The position numbers were made by a program, and so were the translations under genes. From positions 186,001 through 250,000 of the forward strand of contig JAQOTA010000057.1 of assembly GCA_029532415.1 (NCBI GenBank): 64,000 nt of DNA, read 5' to 3'. Shown here piece after piece: positions 44,801 to 57,292 of this stretch. Under the pieces are notes generated by a model that saw nothing but the letters and a program-made list of their open reading frames with translations, did no database searches and had not been told where the DNA came from. This DNA comes from Marasmius tenuissimus (taxonomy: Eukaryota; Basidiomycota; Agaricomycetes; Agaricales; Marasmiaceae). Each line of letters starts with the position of its first letter. Positions within the stretch are counted from its first letter, which is position 1.

Positions 44801-46952
44801 CTCTGCCTTGCTGGCGGTACCACAAGATACGACAGACGAGCCTTTGAATGGATGGAAGAGGCGGCGACGATGCCAGATCAAGTGAAGAAATGAGCCTACC
44901 CTCAAGTCGGCCCGGTAAGCGGGTGGTCTGGCGGGACTTGAATTCTGGATTCCGCTGTTGTCGATAAACACCGACTGGCGAGGCTCAATTTACAACCTTC
45001 TTCGAGAAGCCGCAGACTCATCAGAAGTCCTCAAAACCGACAGGATGATTTCCTGCCCAAAAAAAAAAAATCTAAGGATCTCGACTCAAGACCATGCCAG
45101 AACTGAAGACTAATCACAGATGGTACGTTCAACATCGGTTGAAAATTTGCTTCCCTCTGACGGCCAGGCATTCTTTAGGACAAGATGCTCAAAGGGCACA
45201 AGATAACTTTGAAGAGGCGTTGAAGGAGTTCTGGAGGATTTGGGAAAGGCGGCTGGCATTTGTGGTAGTCGAGACAAAAAGAATCAAACTGTTGGGTTCG
45301 TCGGCCGGGAGGCGTGCATGGAATCATCGGGAGCAGGAGCACCAAGACTTGCTGCTACGAGTGATAGGACGGTCATCTTGGCTCTCAGACCAGGGTGGAG
45401 AGCTACTGTTTGGCCCTCACTGCTCAGGCAATCCACTCGATGTTTCAGACCTTACCTTGGCTGAGTAGTGGAGCTCAGCGCGCCGTATATGGCGTGAATG
45501 GGGTATGGAGCTTGCTAGAGAGGTTTCGGTGCCTGCCAGGTAGGTTTTCCACGGATACTGATGACATTTTTGCGTGTTCTAACTGGTTTTCTGTGCACCA
45601 GCTATAATTTCAAGGTTACAGGTTCACCGTTCTGCCCTCGACATCACAGAAATGCTCAAACACCTCCAAGGGCTCTCGAACCAACAAGCACAGTTCTCAA
45701 AAACAACGCTTCACAGCCATCCAATCCAGAAGGGATGCAACTGGTACCACATGTGCCGCCGTACCAACTGACTGGTCAACAATGAACACGCAGATGGCGA
45801 CGAAGGTTTACCAAGTCTCTCCCGTTGACGGACTCGTCATGCCCTGGCCCATCTTTCTTCGTCCTGCTCTCGTTTCCCCCTCCACTTCAACTCTCCCTTA
45901 CATCTTATCACAGCATACAGAGTATCCACTTGAAGCCCCCGTGCCCGCGCTTTCACTCCGAGCAATTCTTATTTATCTGGTTCATATAGCCAGATTGAGG
46001 GTACGAGAGTGCGGGAATTCATAGTTTCGACCTTGATATTGAAATGGTTTATGAACCTGTATTCAGAAAGATCGATGACAGGACAAGGTATTGCAACTCT
46101 GCGTGCGGTGTCTCCCAAATTCTGTCCGGTGCCTTGATGAACATCTCATCCTTTTCATTCAGCCAAGGCGCCTCGAATCTCACTTTACGGAGTCAAACGA
46201 TTTATTTAGAGCTCCCGTGCTTGCTCATCACTACTTTCCCATCGAACACTTCTCAATACCGTTGTAGTCTATATTGCTGAAACAGGTCCAAGAGCTGAAT
46301 GTTTATCACAATATTGTTTTCCAAATCATGAGTTGAGCAAGAAAAATCTTTGACTGAGCCCGTATATGGAAATGTCGAGGATGGGCTAAGGGCGTCGTCA
46401 CAGACCCACGTGCGACGTCTTTCCCAACTCTAACCACAACCACGATGACCATCACGTCGACCCCAGCCTTTTCACCCATCAATCTACTCAACAATAGCGG
46501 CGACCAAGAGAAGATGGAAGCATGGACTTAATTTTCCAGGTCAGTGCCTGTATCATTGTACAAGCTTCATACCGTGAATTTTTGACGTGTTTGCAGCTTG
46601 CAGCCTATTTCCTCAACTTACACGACTTTGATGGGATACAAGCGGTGCATAGTATGCCCACCGTTATCTCAATTGTATACGGCGTAGAGGGTACGTCGTA
46701 TCGCTCGTACTCTACCATCTCTTCATTCTAATTTCTGAAGCTCGGTTATAGAATCGTCGACCCATCACGGGCTAGCCTTTACCGTTGCCATTCTTGCTGA
46801 TGCTCAGACTCACAAACGTGCACCTACGTGTAGCTCGTACTTGAGAAACGTTGGCTCTCTCCTTTTTTAATACCCGCAAAGAACCTTAACGGATATTCAG
46901 GATGAAAACTCTGCAACGTTATACCTACGATGGACGGACTCGTAGAACGCAC
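41830..46952 (+). repeat. Family B, unit 4, left part
   Basis: Promoter-like block (41,830-42,250), then exon-intron-like stretches. The best preserved pieces are about 44,930-45,040 (frame reading GLEFWIPLLSIN, then LLREAADSSEVLK) and 45,175-45,465 (frame reading FEEALKEFWRIWERRL). A 45-bp intron (45,123-45,167; GTACGT..CTGACGGCCAG) separates them in a plausible way. The matching pieces in units 0 and 1 are broken by stops, so unit 4 is the best template for family B. The Copia element interrupts it at 46,953. Product unknown. Confidence 0.45.
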
Positions 46953-47211
46953 TGTTGAATCCGGACTCCCGGATATATGGACCGTTGTATCGGGCCGCAT
47001 CTATGCTTCAATCGTTTCACTATGATCTATGCTATTCCTAGTCACTCCTGTTATAGTAGCTACAGCCACACCTGTATAGTATATAAGTAGCTCTGTATCT
47101 ACATGCAATACCAGTACTTTTACTACTCTCGTTGCTGCCTCCTAAGCCTATCTCCAGGTGAGCTAGTCTGTCCCATGCTGCCACTGCGTGGGCAGGACCT
47201 CTGCCTCAACA
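46953..47211 (+). repeat. 5' LTR of Copia element
   Basis: It starts TGTTGAATCC and ends CCTCAACA, and contains TATATAAG at 47080-47087. Confidence 0.95.
47080..47087 (+). promoter_or_regulatory. TATA box in the Copia 5' LTR
   Basis: TATATAAG about 130 bp before the LTR end, repeated at 52908-52915 in the 3' LTR; likely core promoter of the element. Confidence 0.6.
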
Positions 47212-47226
47212 GGTTATGGGCCCCGG
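47212..47226 (+). other. Primer binding site, probably internal to initiator tRNA-Met
   Basis: GGTTATGGGCCCCGG follows the LTR directly. It lacks the usual TGG complement to a tRNA 3' end. Its reverse complement contains CATAACC and resembles the anticodon arm of initiator tRNA-Met, the half-tRNA primer known for Drosophila copia and Ty5. The match is from memory. Confidence 0.5.
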
Positions 47227-47537
47227 TGCCCTATTGATGTGCCCTGCGATGGCAGCTCTCTAGGATGTGCACCTTTGCTGAGTGCTGCCTACGATGATGC
47301 GCTATTGTGGTCGTTGCACTCGATAACCATCATGACTGCTTGATCGCTGTCGTGATGGGCAGACCGTTAACACTGGTTCTGGACCTGTGAAGTCGACATC
47401 TTCATTGATGTTTGACGATGATGGATCATGTCCTCAACAACGGTTGATGGCTGTTGCCATTGATCATGCAGTGATTTCTTTTATCATTGCCTATGATGAT
47501 GAACCTATGCTGATCGTTGTTTTATCTCCAGATCGCT

Positions 47538-50500
47538 ATGGCTCCTGTTATGTCTACCCTTATCCCCACCGTTGAGGTCTTCAGCGGTGTCAACTGGCGC
47601 AAGTGGTCCAAGGGTCTTGGTACCTATGCCATGATCAACGAGTTCTACGACCACTACACCAACGATGATCCTGAACCTGATGCACCCGAGAAACCTAAAG
47701 AACCAGCAGAACCCAAGCCAACTACTCGCACTGTCACCGTTCCTGCTCGTGATGGAGGAGAAGCTACTCGACGTACAGAGACAGTCTCCCCTACCGATGA
47801 GCAGATGCAGCAGTATGGCAGGGATCTTGAGCAGTATGCTAAGGATTTGGAAAGGTACGAGAAGGATTATCTCAGGTACGAGAAGGACCATCGACGTTGG
47901 AAGAAGTATGAATTCAAGGCCATGGGTGCACTACGTGCCACCACCACCATTGCCGTGCAGAATATTATTGAGGATGATGATACAGCTGCGCTTGCTTGGG
48001 AGAAGATCAAGACTCGTTATGGTCAACAGACATCTGTGTCTGTTTGGGCTGACTTCAAGTCGGTCATGGAGTTTCGTTTGTCAGGTGGTAACCCCGTTCC
48101 CGAGATTGCTAGACTCGAACTTCTATTTGGCCAACTCTCTGAAGCGCAGATCGAACTTCCTTCCCTCGTCAAAGCCATGCTCCTCCTCTCTATCATTCCA
48201 CAGTCATGGGCCAACGCTCGTGAATTCGCTACCAATGGTAACTCGCCAGCTGAACTTACTTTTGAAGTGGCTCGTGATGCCGTCATTAACCACTACGAAG
48301 CTCGAAAACCCGCTCCTCTCGCGTCACGCATCTCTTCTGTTAAGAAGAAGGACAAGGACCCGAAGTTTAACCAACAGTCTAATCCTCCTTCGTCGTCGTC
48401 TAACAATAACAACCAGTCTAATAACGACAACGACCAGAAGAAGAAGAACAACCGACGTGGCAGGAAGAAGAAGGGTGATTCTCAGGACAACAAGGGTGAC
48501 TCCTCTCACAAGGGTCATTCTCACATCGCTTCCCTCTCTCATTTGTCCATCTCCACACCTCCCATCGTTCCTAATACTCCATCTATGGTACATCCCGCGG
48601 ACCGATCCCGGGATCCACTCCACATGCAGCGTTTCTCCGGTGCTACCTCTGGTGGTACTGTTTTTGAGAATGCTCAGGCTGCTCGCAGTCTTGCCGATCG
48701 TCTTGGTGTTCCCAAGTATGCCCATGTCCTTGAACCTATGGAACAGGGATATGCGGCTGCTTCCTCTTCCTCCCTGAAGCATCGTATTGATGGTCCCTCC
48801 TCCACTGCTCCACCTGCAAAGCGTGCTAAGAGCGTCGAGAAGGTTTACGACCTCTATGACTCCTTCTATGAGGACTCCGACTCTGAGCGTGAGGATCGTA
48901 TCGCGTTGAACGCTGTTAACGATTCCTTGCGTACGGAAATCGCGAGTGGAAGTGCCATGGACGTTGACAGCGAGATTGCAGATGCCGCTGGTTTTTCCGA
49001 CGATGTTGAGTACGATTCTGTCTCCATCGGATCTGAGGAATCTGACGATGACAGGCAAGTGCCTTATCTCAGTCTTTCTTCTAACACTGATACGAACCTA
49101 CAGTGCGCCGCTTTACTAGCCGCTTCTAAACGTAGTAGTTCGAATATCATGTCCCGTATGAAATATGCGCAATTTATTGGTGATCACTTTGCCACATGTG
49201 CTGATTGTAAGGGAAAGAAGGCGACTGGAAGCTCGCAAGAGTGGATCGTCGATTCGGGTGCCTCATCGCACTTTACTTATGATCTCGAAGATTTTGCCGA
49301 GTATGAACCCATGAACAATGGACCGCAGCTAAACACTGCAAACAAGGACAACCCTATCCAAATTAAGGGGAAAGGGACTGTGTTCATCTCTCATTCTGTT
49401 GAAGGATCTGACGGTCGTATGGAGGAACGCATTACGCGACTCTATCCTGTCTATTATGTTCCACTTCTGTCAATTCGACTTCTCTCTCTTGGAGAATTCT
49501 TGCAAGGTGGTCTGCAAGTACGCGGATCGTCTAGCAAATTGGCTTTTTATAATAAGGGTCAACGCCAGTCATTGGTATCTTACCCGCTTACGCCTGGTCA
49601 AACCATCTTTTGGGTTAGCTCGCAGAAAGCCTCTGCTCGTAGCTTAATGGCCAAGTCAACGATGGATAAAGTTGACTACAAGGTTCTACACAGACGTTTC
49701 GGACATTGTTCAGACAAGGCTCTGGATAAAGCTCGGAAGCATACTAAGAACTTCCCGGAATTCGACCGAAAACCGAAGAAAACCCGATTATGCCGAGGAT
49801 GTGCAGAAGGAAAGATGCACTCCAGATCGTTCCCCGACTCCACTACCCGTGCCTCGAAACCCTTCGAGAAAATCCACTCCGACCTCAAACAATTCCCCAC
49901 TGAGTCGTACCACAAATACAAATGGTATATGTCGTTTGTCGACGACTGTACTTCACATGGCTGGACAATGCTCATGCGACGCAAATCTGACTCTGTCAAG
50001 TTGCTCCGTGACTTTATTGCTATGGTGAAGGTGCAATTCGGTGTTGATATTAAGGAATGGATGTCCGATGGAGGGGGAGAGTACAAATCGCATGTCTTCG
50101 ATGATGTACTAAAGGAGCACGGTATCAAAATTCTGACTAGCATTCCATATACGCCGGAACAGAATGGTCGTGCAGAACGGTTCAATCGGACCATTGTCGA
50201 GAAAGCTCAAGCTCTTCGCTTTGATGCTTGTCTTCCACCTTCTTGGTGGGAATTCTGTATATTGCACGCCGTTGTACTTCACAATCGGACGCCGTCCCAG
50301 CGTTTACGTTGGTTGACCCCGCATGAGAAGTTGCATGGCAGTGCACCGGATGTTTCGGATCTCCGAGTCTTCGGATGTGCAGCGTATGCGTTTATTCCGG
50401 AAAAGCATCGAGTTAACAAGTTATCTCCGCGTTCGGAACTGATGACCTTCATTGGTTTTCAGGAAGGCATGAAAGGATATGTCTTCATGAAGATGTCTAA

Positions 50501-52739
50501 TAATACTATCTTCAAAAGCGCTACTGCTCTGTTTGATGAAAACTTGTTCCCGAAGTGTTCTGATAAGAAACCTCGTGGCTTTACCCCAGTGGGTGAAATC
50601 CCTGAAATACCGCCGGTATTGGGTGAAAATCCCAACTTCTCTTCGGATAGTGATGATGATTCGTCTGATGACGATCTATATCCTCCCGAGAACCTTCCAA
50701 AGCAATCGGAATCTCCGCATGACGATGATGGAGATGGTACTGTACCTCAGGGTGAACGTCAACACTCTGATCCTGATCCTCCGTTCCAGCCTCCCAGGCC
50801 ACCTACACCAGTGGGTGGTAAAGAGCAGTCTCCGCTGCCAAGGCGTTCAGGCAGGAAATGGACGGGTACTAAGCAACCTGATAACATATTTGGTGAACAA
50901 CAAGACCCAAATAATCCCTCGCGCATTGTGCGTGATATGGAGAAAAATTCTACATGGAGAGATGCCACGGGTGATAGAGAACCCATGGATCAGCCTACTA
51001 CTTGTAGGAGAGGCAGACCTAGAAAAGTTCCTGGGACTAATCGTGCCAGTCTGTCTACCATGTGTAACTCCAGGGGGAGTCAGCCCGATAGCTTAGTGCA
51101 ACAATTATCCCAGGAAGGGGGAGTAGGTTTCGTGATTTATCTGTTAAATCAGGCAGTTCCCGTTCACGATGACCTCACCGATATGTCTAACGTTCGAGAG
51201 TGGACTCTCCGTAACATACTGAAGCTGCCAGCTGAGCAGCAGAGAGAATGGAAGGCCGCTTGCCACGATGAACTAGAGGCTCTTCGCAAGTGCAAGGTCT
51301 TTGAATTGGTTGACCTACCTAAAGGTTGCAAGGCTGTCAGAAACAGATGGGTGTTTGACGTTAAGTCAGACAGTCGAAAGAAAGCTTGACTTGTTGCCAA
51401 GGGTTTCTCTCAGGTCAAAGGTGTTGACTTTGATGAGATCTTCTCACCAGTTGTGCGGTTTGAAACTGTACGGATGATGCTCGCACTTGCAGCTCTAAAA
51501 AACTGGCACATTCAGGCATTGGATGTGAAGAACGCCTTCCTTTATGGTGAACTTAAAGAAGAGATCTATATGGATCAACCTGAAGGTTTCAAGGTTAAGG
51601 GTCAGGAAGGCAAAGTCTATCGCCTTCGCCGTGCATTATATGGACTGAAGCAAGCCGCTCTTGAGTGGTGGCGTGCCCTCAGCTCGTCCATGGAAGTAAT
51701 GGGCTTCAAACGCTTAACTTCCGATGCAGGTCTCTTCATCTGCAAAGATCGTGAGACTGGTGAAGAATGTATCGCTTTGATCTATGTCGACGATGCATTA
51801 TTCCTTGGACCCAACAAAGCCTTTGTCGAAAAGAAGAAAGCCGAGTTTATGGCTCGTTGGGAATGCCGTGATCCTGGAGAAGTTAAAGAGTTCTTGCGCA
51901 TGCGTATTCGTCGCAAAGGCCGTAAGATCCTTCTTGACCAGACTGAATACTTGAAGAAGGTCTTGAAGCGATTCGGCATGCAGAATGCAAAAGCAGCTGA
52001 TACTCCTCTTCCTGCCGGCTATATTCCACAACCCAACGAAGGTCCTGTTGATCCCAAACGTCGCGCTCGATATCAATCAGTGATTGGATCGCTTCTGTAT
52101 ATCATGCTTGGCACTCGTCCAGATATTGCCTATGCTGTTACAAAGCTTTCTCAATTCTCTGCTAATCCACCGGAGGATCACCTGAAGAAGGCGCTTTATA
52201 TTTGCCGCTATCTTGCAGGAACTCCAGACTATGCGTTGGTCTATAATGGAACCTCTGACAGAGGTTTATTAGCATTCACTGACTCTGATTGGGCTGCTGA
52301 TCCTATCAAACGTCGGTCGATCACGGGCTATTTCTTCAAATTGGCAGGTGGCATCTTCTGTTGGCAATCACGCGCCCAGAAGACTGTTGCGCTTTCATCC
52401 ACTGAAGCTGAATACATGGCGCTATCCGACTGTAGTCGTCAGGCTGTGTGGATTCGACAGTTACTCTCTGAACTTGGGATTGATATGACTCCCGTACCTA
52501 TATGTGGAGATAATCAAGGCTCGATTTTCATCGCCTCTAACCCAGTTCAAGAACGTCGCACCAAACACATTGATATTCGCTATCACTACATTCGCGAATG
52601 TGTTTCAGACCGAAAGGTCGATCTTTTCTTTATTGACGGTGCCTACAATCCTGCGGACATGTTTACCAAGAATTTGGGTCATGTCAAGTTCTCCGCTTTT
52701 AGAGAACATCTTGGACTTGAATTTTATTCGTCCAAATAG
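47538..52739 (+). CDS. Copia Gag-Pol polyprotein with one in-frame TGA
   Basis: From ATG 47538 (MAPVMSTL) to TAG 52739 the frame spans 1734 codons, with one TGA at 51387-51389 (codon 1284). Gag-like N-terminus: VFSGVNWRKWSKGL near residue 15, a charged linker, and no CCHC knuckle seen. Protease: WIVDSGASSHF near residue 568. Integrase: pre-integrase HHCC (about 716-760) and DDE residues in HSDLKQF, SDGGGEY and NGRAERFNR. RT: YVDD at 51783-51794. RNase H: FTDSDWA, SSTEAEYMA and CGDNQGS. The TGA falls in the conserved RT start (KA, stop, LVAKGFSQ), where related elements usually have Arg, so a CGA to TGA transition is likely. All other domains look intact. The first part alone lacks a working RT. 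Confidence 0.92.
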
Positions 52740-52770
52740 GCGCTTCGTGCTCTACTTGTGCCGCACTTAG

Positions 52771-52780
52771 CGAGGGGGAG
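52771..52780 (+). other. Polypurine tract of Copia element
   Basis: CGAGGGGGAG immediately precedes the 3' LTR. Confidence 0.8.
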
Positions 52781-53039
52781 TGTTGAATCCGGACTCCCGG
52801 ATATATGGACCGTTGTATTGGGCCGCATCTATGCTTCAATCGTTTCACTATGATCTATGCTATTCCTAGTCACTCCTGTTATAGTAGCTACAGCCACACC
52901 TGTATAGTATATAAGTAGCTCTGTATCTACATGCAATACCAGTACTTTTACTACTCTCGTTGCTGCCTCCTAAGCCTATCTCCAGGTGAGCTAGTCTGTC
53001 CCATGCTGCCACTGCGTGGGCAGGACCTCTGCCTCAACA
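52781..53039 (+). repeat. 3' LTR of Copia element
   Basis: Same length and ends as the 5' LTR and almost identical to it. Confidence 0.95.
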
Positions 53040-56000
53040 CGCACATGGCTCAAGTTGGCTTCCCTGAAGTTTTATGTTCCTGAGGCGTGAATATCGATGG
53101 GGGCATGGCAGGGGAGTCACCTCGAATGAAGCGGTACGCTTGCTTCAATATCAAAATCAAGCCAGGCTAATCAGTAACGCAGTTTATTGGGCATTTTCAG
53201 TACTTTGGTAGCCTTCTGAAAGCTGTCTAAGAGCCCTCTAAACGGCTCTCGTCTAATGCATAGCGTGCAGTTGGCAAGCAGGTATGCTCGCATGCCACTT
53301 TCCGCCCTCAACGATGACGTGGCTTCGCTCATCGCTTTGTCTACTACTAGGTTCCGAGCCTCCAAGTTCAAGACTTCACCCATCATCGAATCATCATTCC
53401 CGTTCACGGTATTGCTTGTGCCAACGCGTACTTTGGGCCAAAAAGGTGTGTTACAATTTGAACCACGACTTCGATTCCGTGCTAACTGTCTCTCTGTTCT
53501 GACGGCAACAACCGCCGTCATAGATTTTCGAGGTACATCGAGCCCTCGAACCTCACCCAACTCGATGATTTGAAGATACACAGTTACCGTATCCGAGGGC
53601 TCGGTAGCGAAGGATGCACTGGATGTAGGGATTTTACTACTAGCAGCAACGAGTATTGCAAAGGTTTAGCTGATGGATAGCAGCTACCAGAGCCTCGGAG
53701 GTACATCTGTTTAGATATGGCTTTCCAAAGGTGAGCTCCGATGATTCTGATCACTTTCCCCTATGCAGAACGGCTCTAAACTCGTCAGTTTGTCGTCTTC
53801 CACCAGCTCTGATCGATGCTCGGATACGAGGCCGGTTTGATCTCGATACAACTCGAGAACGAAGGAAGCTGACGCTCGGATGTGGATACGGTCTCAATGA
53901 CCCAACGAACGTCCTCGAATCTCTCTGTGACCCTCATAACTCGGTCTGACGATACTCGAAAGGTCATCATCGAATTAATGTAACCGTCTGGCAAAGGGAT
54001 TTACTTAACCATCGTTCTCACGAAGCAACCTCTGTCAAATCTCTCGGTGCTATGACCAACGCCCGTAGGCGTACTATAGTCAATCTTATAACACAGTCAT
54101 CGTTCATTCGGCCCCTCAACTCGTTCAATCTTCAAGAAACCAAATCGGCTGAAGACCCTACCAGCCTATGTGTCCCGGGTTGAACCGTGCCAGAATCCCT
54201 TCGTTGGACACTTGGCCATTTGGATCCCGCTTCTGGAGTCGTGGAGCTGGAATTCAATGGAGAATCAGGAATCATCAGTGGGTACATGTCTGTTGATATT
54301 TGGCGGTTCTTCTGTCTTTGGAAGTATGGCGGCTGAATAGAGGTTTTTGTTTTAAAAGGCACGGGTTGGGCCCAGTTCATTACGCCGCCCACCGTGATAC
54401 ATGTTCTCTAGGGCATAAATATGTTACACTCATGCGACTGAGCGGCCGATACCTACAGCACCTACACGCAGATTGGAGGGTGACCTTGTTCCGAGTGAAT
54501 CACGTTGTCTTCACCAACATTTGTCACGGAGGGAGGGAGCCCATGTAAGTATGTCTGCTTCATCCCCCGATCTACTTTCGACGTTGAACGCATTGTTTGT
54601 TTCTAGCCCGGTGCTCCTTGAAGAATTCAAAAGCTCGGACCCTCTTTGGACCAACACTCAAGAAGCGGGTCTGAACGTAAACAGGAAGGTGCTTGTGAGG
54701 GTATTCACGACGTAAATATTGTTCGATTCATATCATGTGGCTGGTATCAACTGGGCGGATCAGCTGGCTGTTCTCGTTACATGTTGTCCTTATGCCCGAG
54801 TCTCAGAACAATTGAAGGAACTCGAGGCATCGGAACGAAAAGCTCATTTCCCCCTCTCAGACACCGACCCGTCGTCGAGCTAATTCATTGTTCAATGCGC
54901 GCACTCGCTCTCACGACATGAAACCGGCTCATTTGACGTGCGCACGCCAGAGATTCACCTTGAAATGGTAGAACCCAGCCGTCAACGTTTACTATCCGTG
55001 ATTCACGTCAAGACCTGAATGGGCGAAGACGAAGCTCGAGAATAACAATGAGATCTCAAGATGTAGGTTTGAAGGGCCGAGCAGATTGTGGTTGACATTG
55101 AGTGGCAAGAGCTCGTTCTTTCAACCGTCATCCCATTCGGTAACAGTTCTCACATCTCCGATGCAGTTTGTCAAACTCGGGGAGTCCCCTCATTCACTCC
55201 GATGCTCGCTTAGAGCCCTCCTACGATAAAACGGCACGAGTACTCAATCCCAGTGAGAATCGACAAGGAATTTTAGGTATTCCAGGGTATTGTAGGGTAC
55301 TTTATCCCCGAAATTTCGTTATTTGGGATGCTCATACCTATTCTACCATAGTCTGGCATATTTTGAGACCGAATCGCTTATCCAACAACGTCACGATTTT
55401 CGTAAGTAATTGAAAAGCAATACAAACCTCGCCCAAGGGGAACACCGTCATATGGTTCCACACGCCCAGTCGCGACATATTGCTAGCTATTTCCCCAGAG
55501 TTACCAACAAATTCCTGACTTAGCGATAGCTAGTGGAATAGAAGCCCTGGTCGTGCCTTTTTGGTGCCGACTTGACCATCTTATGCCATATCCTGGGTAA
55601 TAGTACGATAGCACACTAGTGACTAGAGGGTGCTATTTGCGAAAAAAAGGAATAGATTTGAGTTTGCTACTGAGAATACTGGGTCAACTGTACTCCTTAG
55701 TAGTGGTGGAACTGGAGGAGGAGGATGGAAGCCAATTGGTATCGGCGCCTAAAATATCACACATGAAATTCTAAGCGCTGGCGAAGGTTGGAATGATGGG
55801 CACAGAATCATGAATGAGTTCAAGTCCGCGGCTGTGTGGACAGTCTTTTCATGTATATGCTCTTAAGAGCCTCTCATGCCTACTACATCTCATTAACAAA
55901 ACACTGTTCGACCCCTTGTCTGGCGGACTTGGAGACATTCGACTTGCGCCCATTTGATCAATGACGCAATGCCTGTCCAAAAAGGGAATGCTAGACACAG

Positions 56001-57290
56001 CCACTTGCCAGCTCACTCTCTTCGAGACCACCACCAGACCACCACTCCCGCAGAGCAAATTGTATGGTTCAGGTAAGTTCTTTTTTTCATAATCTTCTCA
56101 TACCCAATGCACTATCAGCTAACACCTCTCTCATTGTACCAAAAGGTACGCTCGCAGCGGCACACCCCACCGAAGACATGTCAACGAAGTTGAGTACAAG
56201 TTGTGGTTTGCGGTACCTCGGCCTGGGGTGATATTTTGGTGCGTCTACTAAATTCTGAATCGCTGATCGGCGGCTGCTCATGTGGTTTTTGACCATTCCA
56301 GATGGAGTCCTCAGCCGACGTCGTCGAGACCAACTACAAAGCGCACGTGAACCCCAGCAGCAATGAACTTTTCCGGTATTTTCATAGGTGTGTATATACC
56401 CAGCTCTCCCAGTAGCACGGTGCTTACTGATTTTCGTTCTATAGAAGACTAAGGACAATTTGCACAGGTTGAATCTTGCAGGAGATCATAAACCTGTTAC
56501 TACGACAGCGGAAATGGCTATATCACGTCCAACTGAGGGGGGTGGGAACAGAGCTAGCTGGCTTCGGATATGGCGTCCTTGAGATAGTCTACTGTAGTAA
56601 CTATACTGTACTGTTGTATCGTACCATCGTGAAATAAAATTTTCTTGCATCAAATATCTGGCAATAGTTGAAGTGTGGCTTGAAGCAACAATAGCTGAGA
56701 ATATCCCTATCGGTCAGCCATGTCAATGTATAAATACCAGGCAATAGCTCGAAGGGCCGTGTTTGAGTCGGTATCAAATAGCTGAGCATGGTTCGATATT
56801 GCGCAAACACCTATATCAGGGCCATTCTCAGCTATTCGGGGCCTTTTTTGCGCGACATCGCTTGTTCACGTCACGAAAATAGCCCAGACTACCTGAGAAT
56901 GCCTGAGAATATTGTCGATTTTCACTGGGACTCAATTGTGAGACGACGGTGCACGTTCAGCCGAAGATACAATCAGTGAAACTCAACCTATGACGGGCAA
57001 ACTCGAACTATGCGAATTCGTCTCGGGATCAAAGCTGGCCTGCAGCTCCAGGATCGAAATACTAGCATCGCAACATAGAATTTGACTTGACCATATGACT
57101 GGAATTAGGGTGGGGAAACGGTCGGCAATGTTCACGACCGACATGATATGGTCTGGATATGAGTATCGCGTCTGGTGTGTATGATCATATTTAATGTTGT
57201 GGAGGAAAATACTTCATGAACGGAGACTACGGCGTGGTCAACGTGAATAACAGAATACATACTCAGAAATGAAGGGACAACGGCGGCATG
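53040..57290 (+). repeat. Family B, unit 4, right part
   Basis: Continues the unit split by the Copia element. From 53,990 on it aligns block by block with 16,850-18,420 of unit 1: KSLGAM piece (54,037), ELEFNGESG piece (54,245), an intron starting GTACATGT, RYLQHLHADWR piece (54,445), a splice at 54,545-54,605, EEFKSSDPLWTN piece, and AGINWADQLAVLV piece (54,749). These frames are open over longer runs than in unit 1. Comparison with unit 1 also exposes the 1681-bp insertion at 55,249. A frame at 53,256-53,573 has no partner that I found. Product unknown. Confidence 0.5.
55249..56929. mobile_element. DNA element with 18-bp terminal inverted repeats and ACTCAAT target duplication
   Basis: Ends CCCAGTGAGAATCGACAA (55249-55266) and, inverted, CCCAGTGAAAATCGACAA (56929-56912), with one mismatch. 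ACTCAAT flanks both ends (55242-55248 and 56930-56936). The homologous unit 1 sequence around 18,080-18,090 runs on without this DNA, which supports a real insertion. The interior (1681 bp total) has no transposase; the longest frame is 123 codons on the minus strand (56,458-56,087), unrecognised. Non-autonomous. The CAGTG start recalls hAT ends but a 7-bp duplication does not fit hAT well. Confidence 0.85.
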
Positions 57291-57292
57291 AG

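Larger units (their letters stand above)
46953..53039 (+). mobile_element. Full-length Ty1/Copia retrotransposon with CGCAC target duplication
   Basis: Two 259-bp LTRs (46953-47211 and 52781-53039) flank a single polyprotein frame. Only one difference between the LTRs is evident by eye (C/T in the GTTGTATYGGG word). The target duplication CGCAC is at 46948-46952 and 53040-53044. Primer site, polypurine tract and all domains are present. The only defect seen is one TGA in RT. It inserted into family B unit 4. Confidence 0.97.

Noticed and set aside
47665..48777. 370-codon frame overlapping the Copia gag region in another phase
   Set aside because: Composition follows the gag frame shifted by one base; very rich in Arg/Leu/Ser, no domain, and the gag frame is clearly the real one.
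48324..49058. 244-codon antisense frame in Copia gag
   Set aside because: Low-complexity mirror of the Asn/Lys-rich linker; no start context or promoter, unlike the antisense gene of the left Gypsy element.
53171..53581. Overlapping frames on both strands right of the Copia element as a gene
   Set aside because: Neither strand gives a chain of exons or a recognisable motif; kept only as part of family B unit 4.
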